Source: Micromonospora sp. HNM0581 | GTDB taxonomy: Bacteria > Actinomycetota > Actinomycetes > Mycobacteriales > Micromonosporaceae | Direction: 5' to 3' | DNA: 64,000 nucleotides | Assembly (NCBI RefSeq): GCF_012726175.1 | Contig: NZ_JAASAD010000016.1 | Span: forward strand, 43,776-107,775 | Shown: one piece after another, positions 36,633 through 44,873 of the stretch | Numbering within the stretch: the first letter of the stretch is position 1 | Layout: each line of letters begins with the position of its first letter | The notes under the pieces: model-generated | What the model saw: the letters and a program-made list of their open reading frames with translations, nothing else | What the model was told of the DNA's origin: nothing | The model's database searches: none | Translations under genes and position numbers: made by a program

Positions 36633-37736
36633 TCAGACGAAGGAGCCGGGCTCGGTGGGGGCGGAGACGATCGAGGGTTCCTCACCCTCGCCCGCCGGTT
36701 GGGTGATCTTCACATCCACCTTGTGCGCACGTAGTTCACCGTTGGCGATCTGCTCGGCCCAGTGGCAGGCGACCCGGCTACCGCCGATCTCGCGTAGTTG
36801 CGGTCGCTCGTCGGCGCAGCGGGTCGGCTGTGCCCACGGGCACCGGGTGTGGAAGCGGCAACCTGACGGCGGGTCAGCTGGGGACGGCAGGTCACCGGCG
36901 ATGAGGATTCTTTCCCGGCGGTCCTCCACGTCCGGGTCGGGCACCGGCACCGCCGACATCAGCGCCCGGGTGTACGGGTGCAGCGGTTCGGTGTAGAGGC
37001 GGTCACTCGGCGCTTCCTCGACCAGTGCACCCAGATACATGACGCCGACGGTGTCGGAGATGTGTCGGACCACCGCCAGGTCGTGTGCGATCACCAGGTA
37101 GGTCAGACCGAGGTTGTCCTGCAGTTCGTCGAGCAGGTTGACCACCTGGGCCTGGATCGACACGTCGAGCGCGGAGACCGGCTCGTCGGCGACGATGAGT
37201 TCCGGCCCCAGCACCAGCGCCCGGGCGATGCCGATGCGTTGCCGTTGGCCGCCGGAGAACTCGTGCGGATAGCGGGACAGCGCCCAACGCGGTAGTCCGA
37301 CCTGGTCCAACGTCTCAGCGATGATCTTGCGTCGGCCGTCGCGGTCACCGCCGATACCGTGCGCCTGCAGACCCTCGGTGAGGATGGACTCGACGTTCTG
37401 TCGAGGATCGAGGCTGGACATCGGATCTTGGAAGATCATCTGCATCCGGCGGCGCATCGCCCGCAGCTTGCTCGGTGCCAGCGTGGTCAGCTCGACTCCG
37501 TCGAAGCTGACCGCACCGGCAGTGGGTGGGGTCAGCTGGAGCAGCGCCCTCCCGAGCGTCGATTTTCCACAACCAGACTCGCCCACCAGGCCGTACGTCC
37601 GGCCCCGCGCGATGCTCAGGTCGACGCCGTCGACCGCCTTCACGTGACCGACCGTGCGGTCGAACAGCACCCCCCGTTTGATCGGGAAGTGCACCTTCAG
37701 GTCCCGTACCTCGACGAGCACGTCCTCCCCGGTCAC
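36633..37736 (-). CDS. Oligopeptide/dipeptide ABC transporter ATP-binding protein (OppF/DppF type)
   Basis: 367-aa ATPase of a peptide importer. Walker A GESGCGKST, signature FSGGQRQRIGIARAL, Walker B LIVADEPVSALD, then the oligopeptide-HPY C-terminal motif with four Cys (CRFHTRCPWAQPTRC...ACHWAEQ), which in homologues can hold an Fe-S cluster. GTG 37736 overlaps the preceding ATPase stop by 4 nt. Last gene of the operon. Confidence 0.93.
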   Translation of the reverse strand: MTGEDVLVEVRDLKVHFPIKRGVLFDRTVGHVKAVDGVDLSIARGRTYGLVGESGCGKSTLGRALLQLTPPTAGAVSFDGVELTTLAPSKLRAMRRRMQMIFQDPMSSLDPRQNVESILTEGLQAHGIGGDRDGRRKIIAETLDQVGLPRWALSRYPHEFSGGQRQRIGIARALVLGPELIVADEPVSALDVSIQAQVVNLLDELQDNLGLTYLVIAHDLAVVRHISDTVGVMYLGALVEEAPSDRLYTEPLHPYTRALMSAVPVPDPDVEDRRERILIAGDLPSPADPPSGCRFHTRCPWAQPTRCADERPQLREIGGSRVACHWAEQIANGELRAHKVDVKITQPAGEGEEPSIVSAPTEPGSFV

Positions 37737-38848
37737 GGCGTCTCCTCCTCGCTCGGTGCGGCGGCCAGGCCCGGCACGGCCGGCGGATCGCCCGGCACCG
37801 CCTGCGCGGGCGCCGAACCCGGCACTGCCTGTCCCGGTGCCGCCGCCCGAACCTCCTCGCCGGGTGTCAGGCCCGCTACGGGAGCCGGGTCGACACACCG
37901 GTAGCTGCGACCGTCGTGGGTCAGCACCAGCTCCGGTGGCTCGCCGACGCAGGCGTCCACCCGGCGGTCGCAACGCGGGGCGAAGGCGCAGCCGTCCGGC
38001 CAGGGCAGCAGGTCACGGACCGAGCCCGGGATCGGGTTCAGCCGTTCGCCGCGCCCCGCGTCCAGGCGCGGCACCGAGCCGAGCAACCCCACGGTGTACG
38101 GGTGCCGGGGCTGGCGGAACAGCGGACGCCGCCGCGCGGTCTCCACCACCCGACCGCCGTAGAGCACGTTGATGGTGTCGCACATGCCGGCCACCACACC
38201 AAGGTCGTGCGTGATCATCACCAGCGCGGTGCCGGAGTCCCGGACCAGATCCTTCAGCAGTTCCAGGATCTGCGCCTGGATGGTGACGTCCAGGGCGGTG
38301 GTCGGCTCGTCGGCGATGAGCAGCCGGGGCTGGCAGGCCACCGCCATGGCGATCAGAGCACGCTGGCGCATCCCGCCAGAGAGCTGGTGGGGGTACTCCT
38401 TCAGCCGCCGCTTCGGGTCGGGGATGCCGACCCGGTCCAGCAGTTGCGCCGCCTCCCTCGCCGCCTTTTCGCCCCGCATCCCGCGGTGCCGGGTCAGCAC
38501 CTCGGTCACCTGGAGACCGATCGGCACGACCGGATTCAGCGACGACAGCGGATCCTGAAAGATCATTGCCACGTCCCGACCCCGGATGTCCCGCCGCGAC
38601 CGGTCGTCCAGTTGGAGCAGGTCGGTGCCGTCGAAGACGGCCCTGCCGCCCACCTGAAGGCCGGGCTGTCTGGGCAGCAGACCCATGATCGCCAGTGAGG
38701 TCACCGACTTGCCGCAGCCGGACTCACCGACCAGACCGACCACCTCGCCCGCGTCGACGGAGAAGGAGACCCCGTCAACGGCCCGTACCGCCCGCTGACC
38801 ACGCCGGGCGAAGGTGACTGACAACTCTTCGACATCAAGCAGTGCCAT
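37733..38848 (-). CDS. Oligopeptide/dipeptide ABC transporter ATP-binding protein (OppD/DppD type)
   Basis: 371-aa partner ATPase. Walker A GESGCGKSV, signature LSGGMRQRALIAMA, Walker B LLIADEPTTALD; HPY motif with Cys (CAFAPRCDRRVDACV). The C-terminal tail of about 50 aa is rich in Ala/Pro/Gly, longer than usual. 63 nt after the permease gene. Confidence 0.93.
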   Translation of the reverse strand: MALLDVEELSVTFARRGQRAVRAVDGVSFSVDAGEVVGLVGESGCGKSVTSLAIMGLLPRQPGLQVGGRAVFDGTDLLQLDDRSRRDIRGRDVAMIFQDPLSSLNPVVPIGLQVTEVLTRHRGMRGEKAAREAAQLLDRVGIPDPKRRLKEYPHQLSGGMRQRALIAMAVACQPRLLIADEPTTALDVTIQAQILELLKDLVRDSGTALVMITHDLGVVAGMCDTINVLYGGRVVETARRRPLFRQPRHPYTVGLLGSVPRLDAGRGERLNPIPGSVRDLLPWPDGCAFAPRCDRRVDACVGEPPELVLTHDGRSYRCVDPAPVAGLTPGEEVRAAAPGQAVPGSAPAQAVPGDPPAVPGLAAAPSEEETP

Positions 38849-38911
38849 GCCGCACCGCCCTTTCGTTCACGGCCACGGAAGTCGCGTACACACGTCTCAT
38901 GCCCGGCGCAC

Positions 38912-39880
38912 CTACTTCCGCAGCTTCGGGTCGAGTGCCTCACGCATCGCCTCACCGAGCAGGGTGAACCCCAGCGCGGTGATGATGATGGCGACCGCCG
39001 GATAGATGGCCAGCGCGGGCCGGATGCCCAGCCACTGCTGCGCGTCGGCGAGCATCACCCCCCACTCGGGGATGGCCGAGTCCGGATTGCCGAGCCCGAG
39101 GAAGGACAGCGCCGCCGCCTCGATGATCGCGGTGGCCAGGGTCAGCGTCGCCTGGACGATGACCGGAGCGAGCGAGTTGGGCAGCACGTGGGTCAGGGCG
39201 ATCTTCGACTTGCGTACGCCCAGCGAGGTGGCGGCCAACACGTAGTCGCTGTTGGACTGGGCGATCATCGAGCCGCGCAGGAGCCGGGCGAAGACCGGCA
39301 CCGACACCATCCCGACCGCGATCATCACCGTGGTGAGGCTCGGTCCGAGCAGCGCGGCGATACTCACCGCCAGCAGCAGACTCGGCAACGCCAGCAGCAT
39401 GTCGATGAAACGCATCAGGGCGCCGTCCACCCAACGACCCCAACGCCCGCCGAGACCCGCGGCGGCACCGGCGACACCACCGATCAGCGCGCCCACAGCA
39501 AGACCGATCATGGTGGCGACCACGCCGACCAGCAGGGTCTGTCGCGCCCCGACGATCATCCGGCTGAAGACGTCCCGGCCCTGGTGGTCGTAGCCGAGCC
39601 AGTGCTCGGCCGAGTGGCCCGGGATCAGGCCCTGCCCCACCCGGACCACGCCCTCACGGATACCCATGGTGTCCGTCGGCGAGTACGGCACGAGGAACGG
39701 GCCGACGATCGCGACCAGGACGAAGACTGCCAGGATCACCGCCCCGACGACGGCGGCCGGGTTGCGCCGCAGCCGTCGGAAGGCGTCCTGCCAGAGGCTC
39801 ACCCCGCGCTCGTCCTCGCGGGCGGACAGTTCGGCGAGCCGGTCGATCTTCTCGCGCTTCTTTCCGCCGACGGTCGTCAT
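38912..39880 (-). CDS. Peptide ABC transporter permease (OppC/DppC type)
   Basis: 322-aa membrane protein; N-terminal OppC_N helix (about 40-60), then five helices of BPD_transp_1 and the EAA loop near GVRKSKIALTHVLPNSLAPV. ATG 39880 overlaps the stop of the other permease (ATGA), with GAGGGTGAGG upstream, so coupled. Confidence 0.93.
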   Translation of the reverse strand: MTTVGGKKREKIDRLAELSAREDERGVSLWQDAFRRLRRNPAAVVGAVILAVFVLVAIVGPFLVPYSPTDTMGIREGVVRVGQGLIPGHSAEHWLGYDHQGRDVFSRMIVGARQTLLVGVVATMIGLAVGALIGGVAGAAAGLGGRWGRWVDGALMRFIDMLLALPSLLLAVSIAALLGPSLTTVMIAVGMVSVPVFARLLRGSMIAQSNSDYVLAATSLGVRKSKIALTHVLPNSLAPVIVQATLTLATAIIEAAALSFLGLGNPDSAIPEWGVMLADAQQWLGIRPALAIYPAVAIIITALGFTLLGEAMREALDPKLRK

Positions 39881-40881
39881 CGGACCCTCACCCTCGGGTC
39901 GATCAGGCTGTAGGAGAGGTCCACGATCAGGTTCACCAACACGTAGACCACGGCGATGATCATGATGAAGCCCATCAGCACCGGATAGTCGCGCTGGTTG
40001 ATCGCGTCGGCGAGGAAGGCACCGATCCCGCTGAAGGCGAATACCGTCTCGGTGAGCACCGCCCCCGAGAGCAGGCCACCGGTGAGCAGACCGATCGAGG
40101 TGGCAACCGGAAGCATCGCGTTGCGCAGCACGTGCCGGCGGCGGACCACGTTCTCGGTCAGCCCCTTGGCCTCGGCGGTACGCACGAAGTCCTCGTTCAG
40201 CACTTCGAGCACACTGGCGCGGGTGATCCGCACGATGATTGCCAGCGGGATGCTCGCCAGGGCCATTCCCGGCAGCACGAGATGCATGAGCGCGTCGGCG
40301 GCGGCGTCCCACTCCCGGGTCATCAGCCCGTCGAGGACGAAGAAGTTGGTGATTCGGGTCGCGCCGATCGTCGGATCCTGCCGGCCACTCGAAGGGAACC
40401 AGCCGAGGTTTTCCGAGAAGACCGCCTTGAGGATGTACGCCAGGAAGAAGACCGGGATGCAGATGCCGATCAGCGACCCGCCGACGGAGGCGTGGTCGAG
40501 GAACCTGCCGCGTCGGCGGGCGGCCAGGTAGCCCAGTGGAATACCGATGCCGATGGCGATCACCATCGCGGTGACGGTCAGCTCGACGGTGCCGGGAAAG
40601 CGCTGCAGGAACTCCGTCGTCACCTCGCGCTTCGTCGAGATGGACGTGCCAAGGTCGAGGCGGACCATCCGCCGGACGAATCGGCCGTACTGGATCAGGA
40701 TCGGCTCGTCGAGCCCAAGATTGCGGCGGATCGCGGCGCGCATCTCGGGCGTTCCCCGCTCGCCGAGAATGGCGGTCTCGGGGCCTCCGGGCAGTCGCCG
40801 GAGCCAGATGAACAACAGGATGGAGAGCCCGAACAGCGTGGGTATCAACTGAAGCAGGCGTCTGACGATGAACCGGAACAC
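39877..40881 (-). CDS. Peptide ABC transporter permease (OppB/DppB type)
   Basis: 334-aa membrane protein starting MFRFIVRRLLQLIPTLFGLSILLF, six helices and the EAA loop (AKGLTENVVRRRHVLRNAMLPV). Forms the channel with the OppC-type permease. It follows the binding-protein gene after a strong hairpin. Confidence 0.93.
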   Translation of the reverse strand: MFRFIVRRLLQLIPTLFGLSILLFIWLRRLPGGPETAILGERGTPEMRAAIRRNLGLDEPILIQYGRFVRRMVRLDLGTSISTKREVTTEFLQRFPGTVELTVTAMVIAIGIGIPLGYLAARRRGRFLDHASVGGSLIGICIPVFFLAYILKAVFSENLGWFPSSGRQDPTIGATRITNFFVLDGLMTREWDAAADALMHLVLPGMALASIPLAIIVRITRASVLEVLNEDFVRTAEAKGLTENVVRRRHVLRNAMLPVATSIGLLTGGLLSGAVLTETVFAFSGIGAFLADAINQRDYPVLMGFIMIIAVVYVLVNLIVDLSYSLIDPRVRVR

Positions 40882-40906
40882 GGCGGCCTCGGAAGGGGGC
40901 AGGGAT

Positions 40907-40943
40907 CACGGGCGGGCGCTGTGGGTCACAGCGCCCGCCCGTG
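40907..40943. terminator. Intercistronic hairpin between binding-protein and permease genes
   Basis: Perfect 17-bp stem (CACGGGCGGGCGCTGTG / complement), 3-nt loop GGT. Between co-directional genes of one operon: partial terminator or 3' stabiliser that leaves more binding-protein mRNA than permease mRNA. Confidence 0.75.
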
Positions 40944-40957
40944 GTCGGTGCGTCAGG

Positions 40958-42619
40958 TCAGGACTTGAACTCCGCGGCGGCGAACCGCTCGTCGGTGAGC
41001 GGGCTCGCCTTGACCCCGGTCACGTCCTTGCCGAACACGATGGCCGGCGGCGAGTGCGAGATCGGCACACCGGGCAGGAGGTTCATGATGTCGGCGTTCA
41101 GCTCCTTGTAGAGCGCCATCCGGGCCGCCTGGTCCGGAGTGGAGTCCGCCTGCTTGAACTTCTCGAACAGGGCGGGGTCGTTGAAGCCCCACTCGTCCTT
41201 CTGCCGGTCGAAGAACGTACCGATGAAGTTGTAGCCGTCGCCGTAGTCGCCGGTCCACCCGAGGAAGTGCAGGTCGTGTGCGTTACCCGAGGTGGTGGCG
41301 TTCAGGTAGTCCGGGCTCCACTTCAGCGGGATCGGCTCGACCTTGATGCCGGCCGCCTGGAGGTCCGCCGAGACCAGCTCGAACAGGTCCTTCGGGTTCG
41401 GCATGTACGGCCGGGTGACCTCGGTCGGGTAGTGGAACCGCAGGGTCAGGTCCGAGGCGCCGGCCTCGGCCAGCAGCGACTTGGCCTTCTCGACGTCGTA
41501 CTCGTACTTGGTGACGTCGCCGTTCCAGCCCTCGACGGTGTCGGGGAAGAAGTTCACCGCGACCTGGGCGCCCGGGGGCAGCTTCGAGTCGACCAGTGCC
41601 TGCCGGTTCACGGCGTGGGCGAGCGCCTGCCGGACCTTCAGGTCCGCCAGCTTCGGGTTCCCCTTCTGGTTGATGGCCAGGTAGAGGATGTTGAAGGCGG
41701 GCCGGGTCAGGACGTTGAAGCCCTCGTCCTTGAGCGGCTCGACGTCGGCCGGGCCGACCAGGTCGTAGCCCTGGATGCCGCCGGAGCGCAGCTCCTGCTT
41801 ACGGGCGTTCTCGTCCGAAATGGTCTTGAAAATGAGGCTCTTCAGCTTGGCCTTGTCGCCCCAGTAGTCCTCGTTGCGCTCCAGGGTCAGCGTCTTGTTC
41901 GCGATGTCCCAGGTCTTGAACTTGAACGGGCCGGTACCGGTCGGGTGCTCGGTGGCGTAGGCCGGATACGTGATGTCGTCAGCGCTGCCCGAGACGTTGC
42001 TGGCGTCGTACTCCTGGAGCGCCTTCGGGCTGTGCATGGCGAAGGACGGCAGCATCAGGGCGGCCGGGATCTTGCTGGAGACCCGGCTGAAGGTCAGTGC
42101 GACCGTCGACGGGTCGGTGGCGGAGCAGGACTTGAACAGGCTCTCACCGAGGGTGTCGTCCTCGTTGGCGGCGAAGCCGCCCATGACGTCCTGCCAGTAC
42201 GCGGTCACGTCCGGGCTCTGCATCAGGCCCTTGGCGTTGTACCAGCGGTCAAAGTTGACGCAGACGGCCTCGGCGTTGAAGTCGGTGCCGTCGTGGAACT
42301 TCACACCGGAACGCAGCTTGAACGTCCACGTGGTGCCTGCCGCGTCCGGCTCCCAGGACTCGGCGAGGCCCGGGCTGACCTTGGTGCCGCCCTCTTCCGG
42401 CCGGACCAGCGTCTCGAACACCTGGCGGGCCACACGCAGCGACTCGCCGTCGCTGGCGAAGCTCGGATCGAGCACCTTCGGGTCTCCGGCGACGCCGAAG
42501 ACCAGGGTGTCGTTGCTACTACCGCCGGAATCCTCGCGGTCGCTCTCGGCACAGCCTGCTACCGCGAGGGCCGCGGCCGCCACGGCCGCGATAGCGACCT
42601 TCGGCCTGGATGCACGCAT
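40958..42619 (-). CDS. Peptide ABC transporter substrate-binding lipoprotein (SBP_bac_5)
   Basis: 553-aa extracellular lipoprotein; lipobox AVAGC with Cys at about 23 after a hydrophobic leader, then the family-5 fold (FETLVRPEEGGTKVSPGLAESW, FKLRSGVKFHDGT). Captures oligopeptides and delivers them to the two permeases. ATG 42619 with GAGGTG 7 nt upstream. First gene of a complete five-gene importer. Confidence 0.93.
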   Translation of the reverse strand: MRASRPKVAIAAVAAAALAVAGCAESDREDSGGSSNDTLVFGVAGDPKVLDPSFASDGESLRVARQVFETLVRPEEGGTKVSPGLAESWEPDAAGTTWTFKLRSGVKFHDGTDFNAEAVCVNFDRWYNAKGLMQSPDVTAYWQDVMGGFAANEDDTLGESLFKSCSATDPSTVALTFSRVSSKIPAALMLPSFAMHSPKALQEYDASNVSGSADDITYPAYATEHPTGTGPFKFKTWDIANKTLTLERNEDYWGDKAKLKSLIFKTISDENARKQELRSGGIQGYDLVGPADVEPLKDEGFNVLTRPAFNILYLAINQKGNPKLADLKVRQALAHAVNRQALVDSKLPPGAQVAVNFFPDTVEGWNGDVTKYEYDVEKAKSLLAEAGASDLTLRFHYPTEVTRPYMPNPKDLFELVSADLQAAGIKVEPIPLKWSPDYLNATTSGNAHDLHFLGWTGDYGDGYNFIGTFFDRQKDEWGFNDPALFEKFKQADSTPDQAARMALYKELNADIMNLLPGVPISHSPPAIVFGKDVTGVKASPLTDERFAAAEFKS

Positions 42620-42808
42620 GGTGCTTCACCTCGTCCTTGGGGGTACGGACAACGTGGTGACAGGGTCACCGATGGCCGGAACACTAGCTCCCGTTCGGAC
42701 CGGCGGGAAACGGCGCGGGAAGCTCTTGGTACCGGATCGTGTCCTTAGCGCCTGGCCCCGGTGACGTGGACCAGCGGGCTCGCGGACAAAACCCCCAATA
42801 ACCCCAAA

Positions 42809-42837
42809 CAATCGATACCATTCTGTTACATCGATTG
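42809..42837. promoter_or_regulatory. Inverted repeat upstream of the peptide ABC operon
   Basis: CAATCGAT (42809-42816) and ATCGATTG (42830-42837), 13-bp gap, in a locally AT-rich stretch about 190 bp before the binding-protein start. Possible operator of the operon or of the opposite-end hypothetical gene's terminator region. Confidence 0.5.
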
Positions 42838-42879
42838 AGCGGATCACCAGCAGTGTGTCATACCGTCGTCCGAAACCGG

Positions 42880-43332
42880 TCATGGTGGCGGCGGGGTTGG
42901 GCACGAGGGCAGACGTGCCAGATCGAAGTCGGCATCCGGGGTGCCCAGTGCCCGGAAATCAAGCCGATGGCAAAGTTGCAACAGTCCGACCGGCCATGGG
43001 CCGTAGGGCTCGGTCGACTCGACGACAAGCGACAGTTCCGGCTCCCGATGGATCTGCCAGACCTCCACCCCCTGCTCGTCGGCCAGGGTGCGCAACCGGT
43101 CGTCGGACCCCCTGGCCCCGGCGGCGACCACCGCCTCGGCGTAGCTGCCGGCCCGTCGGTCGAGTTCCGCCGCAGCCGCCGTCTCGCCGCGGTCGTTCGC
43201 CTCGCGGTGCTGGCGCATCTTTCCCGCGACACACCACCAGCCGGCCAGCACGGCAAGCACCAGCAGGGCGGCCAGCACCGACGGCGCCCAGGGCCGGTCG
43301 TCCCGTTGCTGCCGCACCTCGACCTCCCTCAT
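42880..43332 (-). CDS. Membrane-anchored conserved hypothetical protein
   Basis: 150-aa protein: charged start, one membrane helix (about 17-36), a short helical segment (NDRGETAAAAELDRRAGSYAEAV) and an external alpha/beta part ending DFRALGTPDADFDLARLPSC. No recognised domain. Stop lies about 40 bp from the inverted repeat before the ABC operon. Confidence 0.65.
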   Translation of the reverse strand: MREVEVRQQRDDRPWAPSVLAALLVLAVLAGWWCVAGKMRQHREANDRGETAAAAELDRRAGSYAEAVVAAGARGSDDRLRTLADEQGVEVWQIHREPELSLVVESTEPYGPWPVGLLQLCHRLDFRALGTPDADFDLARLPSCPTPPPP

Positions 43333-43386
43333 GCCGCAGGAAACCGGTGGGGCCGGCCGCTGACGACCGACCCCACCCGACCCGTG

Positions 43387-43653
43387 TCAGTTGTAGCCGA
43401 CGGCGGGCAGTCGAGCGGTCACCGCATTGGCGTACGTCACGTTGCCGGTGTCCTTCGGGTGGAACGAGGCGCGGCTGATGCAGGTGTTCAGCCCGCCCGT
43501 GATCCGATCCGGTGCGAGCGGTGCCGCCTGCGGCGGACGGGGCGGCCCGGGATCAGGATCTGGAGTGGACGGCGCGGCTGACGCCGCGGTGCCGGACGGC
43601 ACCAGCGGAACAAGGACCACCAATGCCAGCAACGAGACAAGGGCACGACGCAC
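43387..43653 (-). CDS. Small secreted protein
   Basis: 88-aa protein with signal peptide (MRRALVSLLALVVLVPLVPSG, cleavage near ASAAP at 26), a Pro-rich linker, then a short segment with one Cys (LNTCISRASFHPKDTGNVTYANAV), the sequence resembling the C-terminal part of SGNH hydrolases/lysophospholipases (SFHP). Probably a truncated secreted hydrolase tail or a small exported peptide. GTG 43653 has GGAGG 5 nt upstream. Confidence 0.6.
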   Translation of the reverse strand: MRRALVSLLALVVLVPLVPSGTAASAAPSTPDPDPGPPRPPQAAPLAPDRITGGLNTCISRASFHPKDTGNVTYANAVTARLPAVGYN

Positions 43654-43780
43654 AACGACCTCCGTGAATCCGCACGCGGAGGCCCAGATTCACAGAGGTC
43701 ACCATCAGCGGATCATCGCCGCGCCACCGGCACGCCACGCCGACCCGCGCCACCCCACGACCCGCCGCTCGGCGGATCCG

Positions 43781-44374
43781 TCACACGGCGCGGCGGCCCT
43801 CGAAGGCCCGGCCCAGGGTGATCTCGTCGGCGTACTCCAGGTCGCCGCCCACCGGCAACCCGCTGGCCAGCCGGGTCACCGCGATCCCCATCGGCTTCAC
43901 CATCAACGCCAGATAGGTGGCGGTCGCCTCGCCCTCGGTATTGGGGTCGGTGGCCAGGATCAGCTCCCGCACAGCGCCGCCGCCGAGACGGGTCATCAGC
44001 TCGCGGATGCGCAGATTGTCCGGCCCGATGCCCTCCAGCGGATTGATCGCCCCGCCGAGCACGTGGTACCGGCCGCGGAACTCACCGGTCCGCTCGATCG
44101 CCACCACGTCCTTCGGTTCCTCGACCACGCAGATCACCTCGTCGGTGCGGCGCGGGTCGCGGCAGATCCGGCACGTGTCGGACTCGGCCACGTTGTAGCA
44201 ACTGGTGCAGAACCGCACCAGCTCCTTGACCTTGCGCAGCGCGCCGGCCAGCCGGTTGACGTCGGCCGGGTCGGCGGACAGCACGTGGAAGGCGATCCGC
44301 TGGGCACTCTTGGGCCCCACGCCGGGCAGCCGGCCCAGCTCGTCGATCAGATCCTGGATGGCGCCCTCGTACAT
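43781..44374 (-). CDS. recR: Recombination protein RecR
   Basis: 197-aa protein of RecFOR-dependent repair. HhH region (GRLPGVGPKSAQRIAFH), C4 zinc finger (FCTSC...CRIC), Toprim domain (VVEEPKDVVAIERTG, ATDPNTEGEATA) and C-terminal Walker-like strand. Gap of 8 nt from ybaB; ybaB-recR-dnaX clustering is conserved in bacteria. Confidence 0.96.
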   Translation of the reverse strand: MYEGAIQDLIDELGRLPGVGPKSAQRIAFHVLSADPADVNRLAGALRKVKELVRFCTSCYNVAESDTCRICRDPRRTDEVICVVEEPKDVVAIERTGEFRGRYHVLGGAINPLEGIGPDNLRIRELMTRLGGGAVRELILATDPNTEGEATATYLALMVKPMGIAVTRLASGLPVGGDLEYADEITLGRAFEGRRAV

Positions 44375-44382
44375 CTGCGGGC

Positions 44383-44715
44383 TCAGAACCCGGGCAGGCC
44401 GAAGCCGCCCATCCCACCCGCGACCGGGCCCATCTTCTGCTCGGTCAGCGCACGGGCCGCCTCGCTGGCGTTGTGCAGCGCGGCGACGACCAGATCCTCG
44501 AGCGTCTCCACGTCGTCCGGGTCGACAGCCTTAGGGTCGATCTTGATGGTCTTGACCTCGCCGGAACCGGCGACGACAGCGGTCACCAACCCGCCGCCGG
44601 CCGTGCCGGTCACCTCGGCCTCGGCCAGCTCCGCCTGCGCCTTGGCGATCTGCTGCTGCATCTTCTGCGCCTGCTTCAGCATCTGCTGCATGTTCGGCTG
44701 TCCACCAGGCCGCAC
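44383..44715 (-). CDS. YbaB/EbfC nucleoid-associated protein
   Basis: 110-aa DNA-binding dimer of the YbaB family: MQQMLKQAQKMQQQIAKAQ helix, the EVTGTAGGGLV strand and a Met/Gly tail. GTG 44715 with GGGAG 6 nt upstream. Between dnaX and recR, as in most bacteria. Confidence 0.93.
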   Translation of the reverse strand: MRPGGQPNMQQMLKQAQKMQQQIAKAQAELAEAEVTGTAGGGLVTAVVAGSGEVKTIKIDPKAVDPDDVETLEDLVVAALHNASEAARALTEQKMGPVAGGMGGFGLPGF

Positions 44716-44873
44716 GATGACTCCCTCAACTCGCCCGTTCTGCCGCGCCCACCCTAGCGCCCCACACCGACCCGCACCGCGCGCCGCACCCTGCCCCTTC
44801 CCCGGCCTGCCGCTGCCGCACTTCGGTCGTCCCGACGGCACGTCCGACGGCGTCCGATAGGGCACGAAGGGGG

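Noticed and set aside
40868..42748. 626-aa open frame on the plus strand
   Set aside because: Antisense shadow of the peptide-binding lipoprotein gene.
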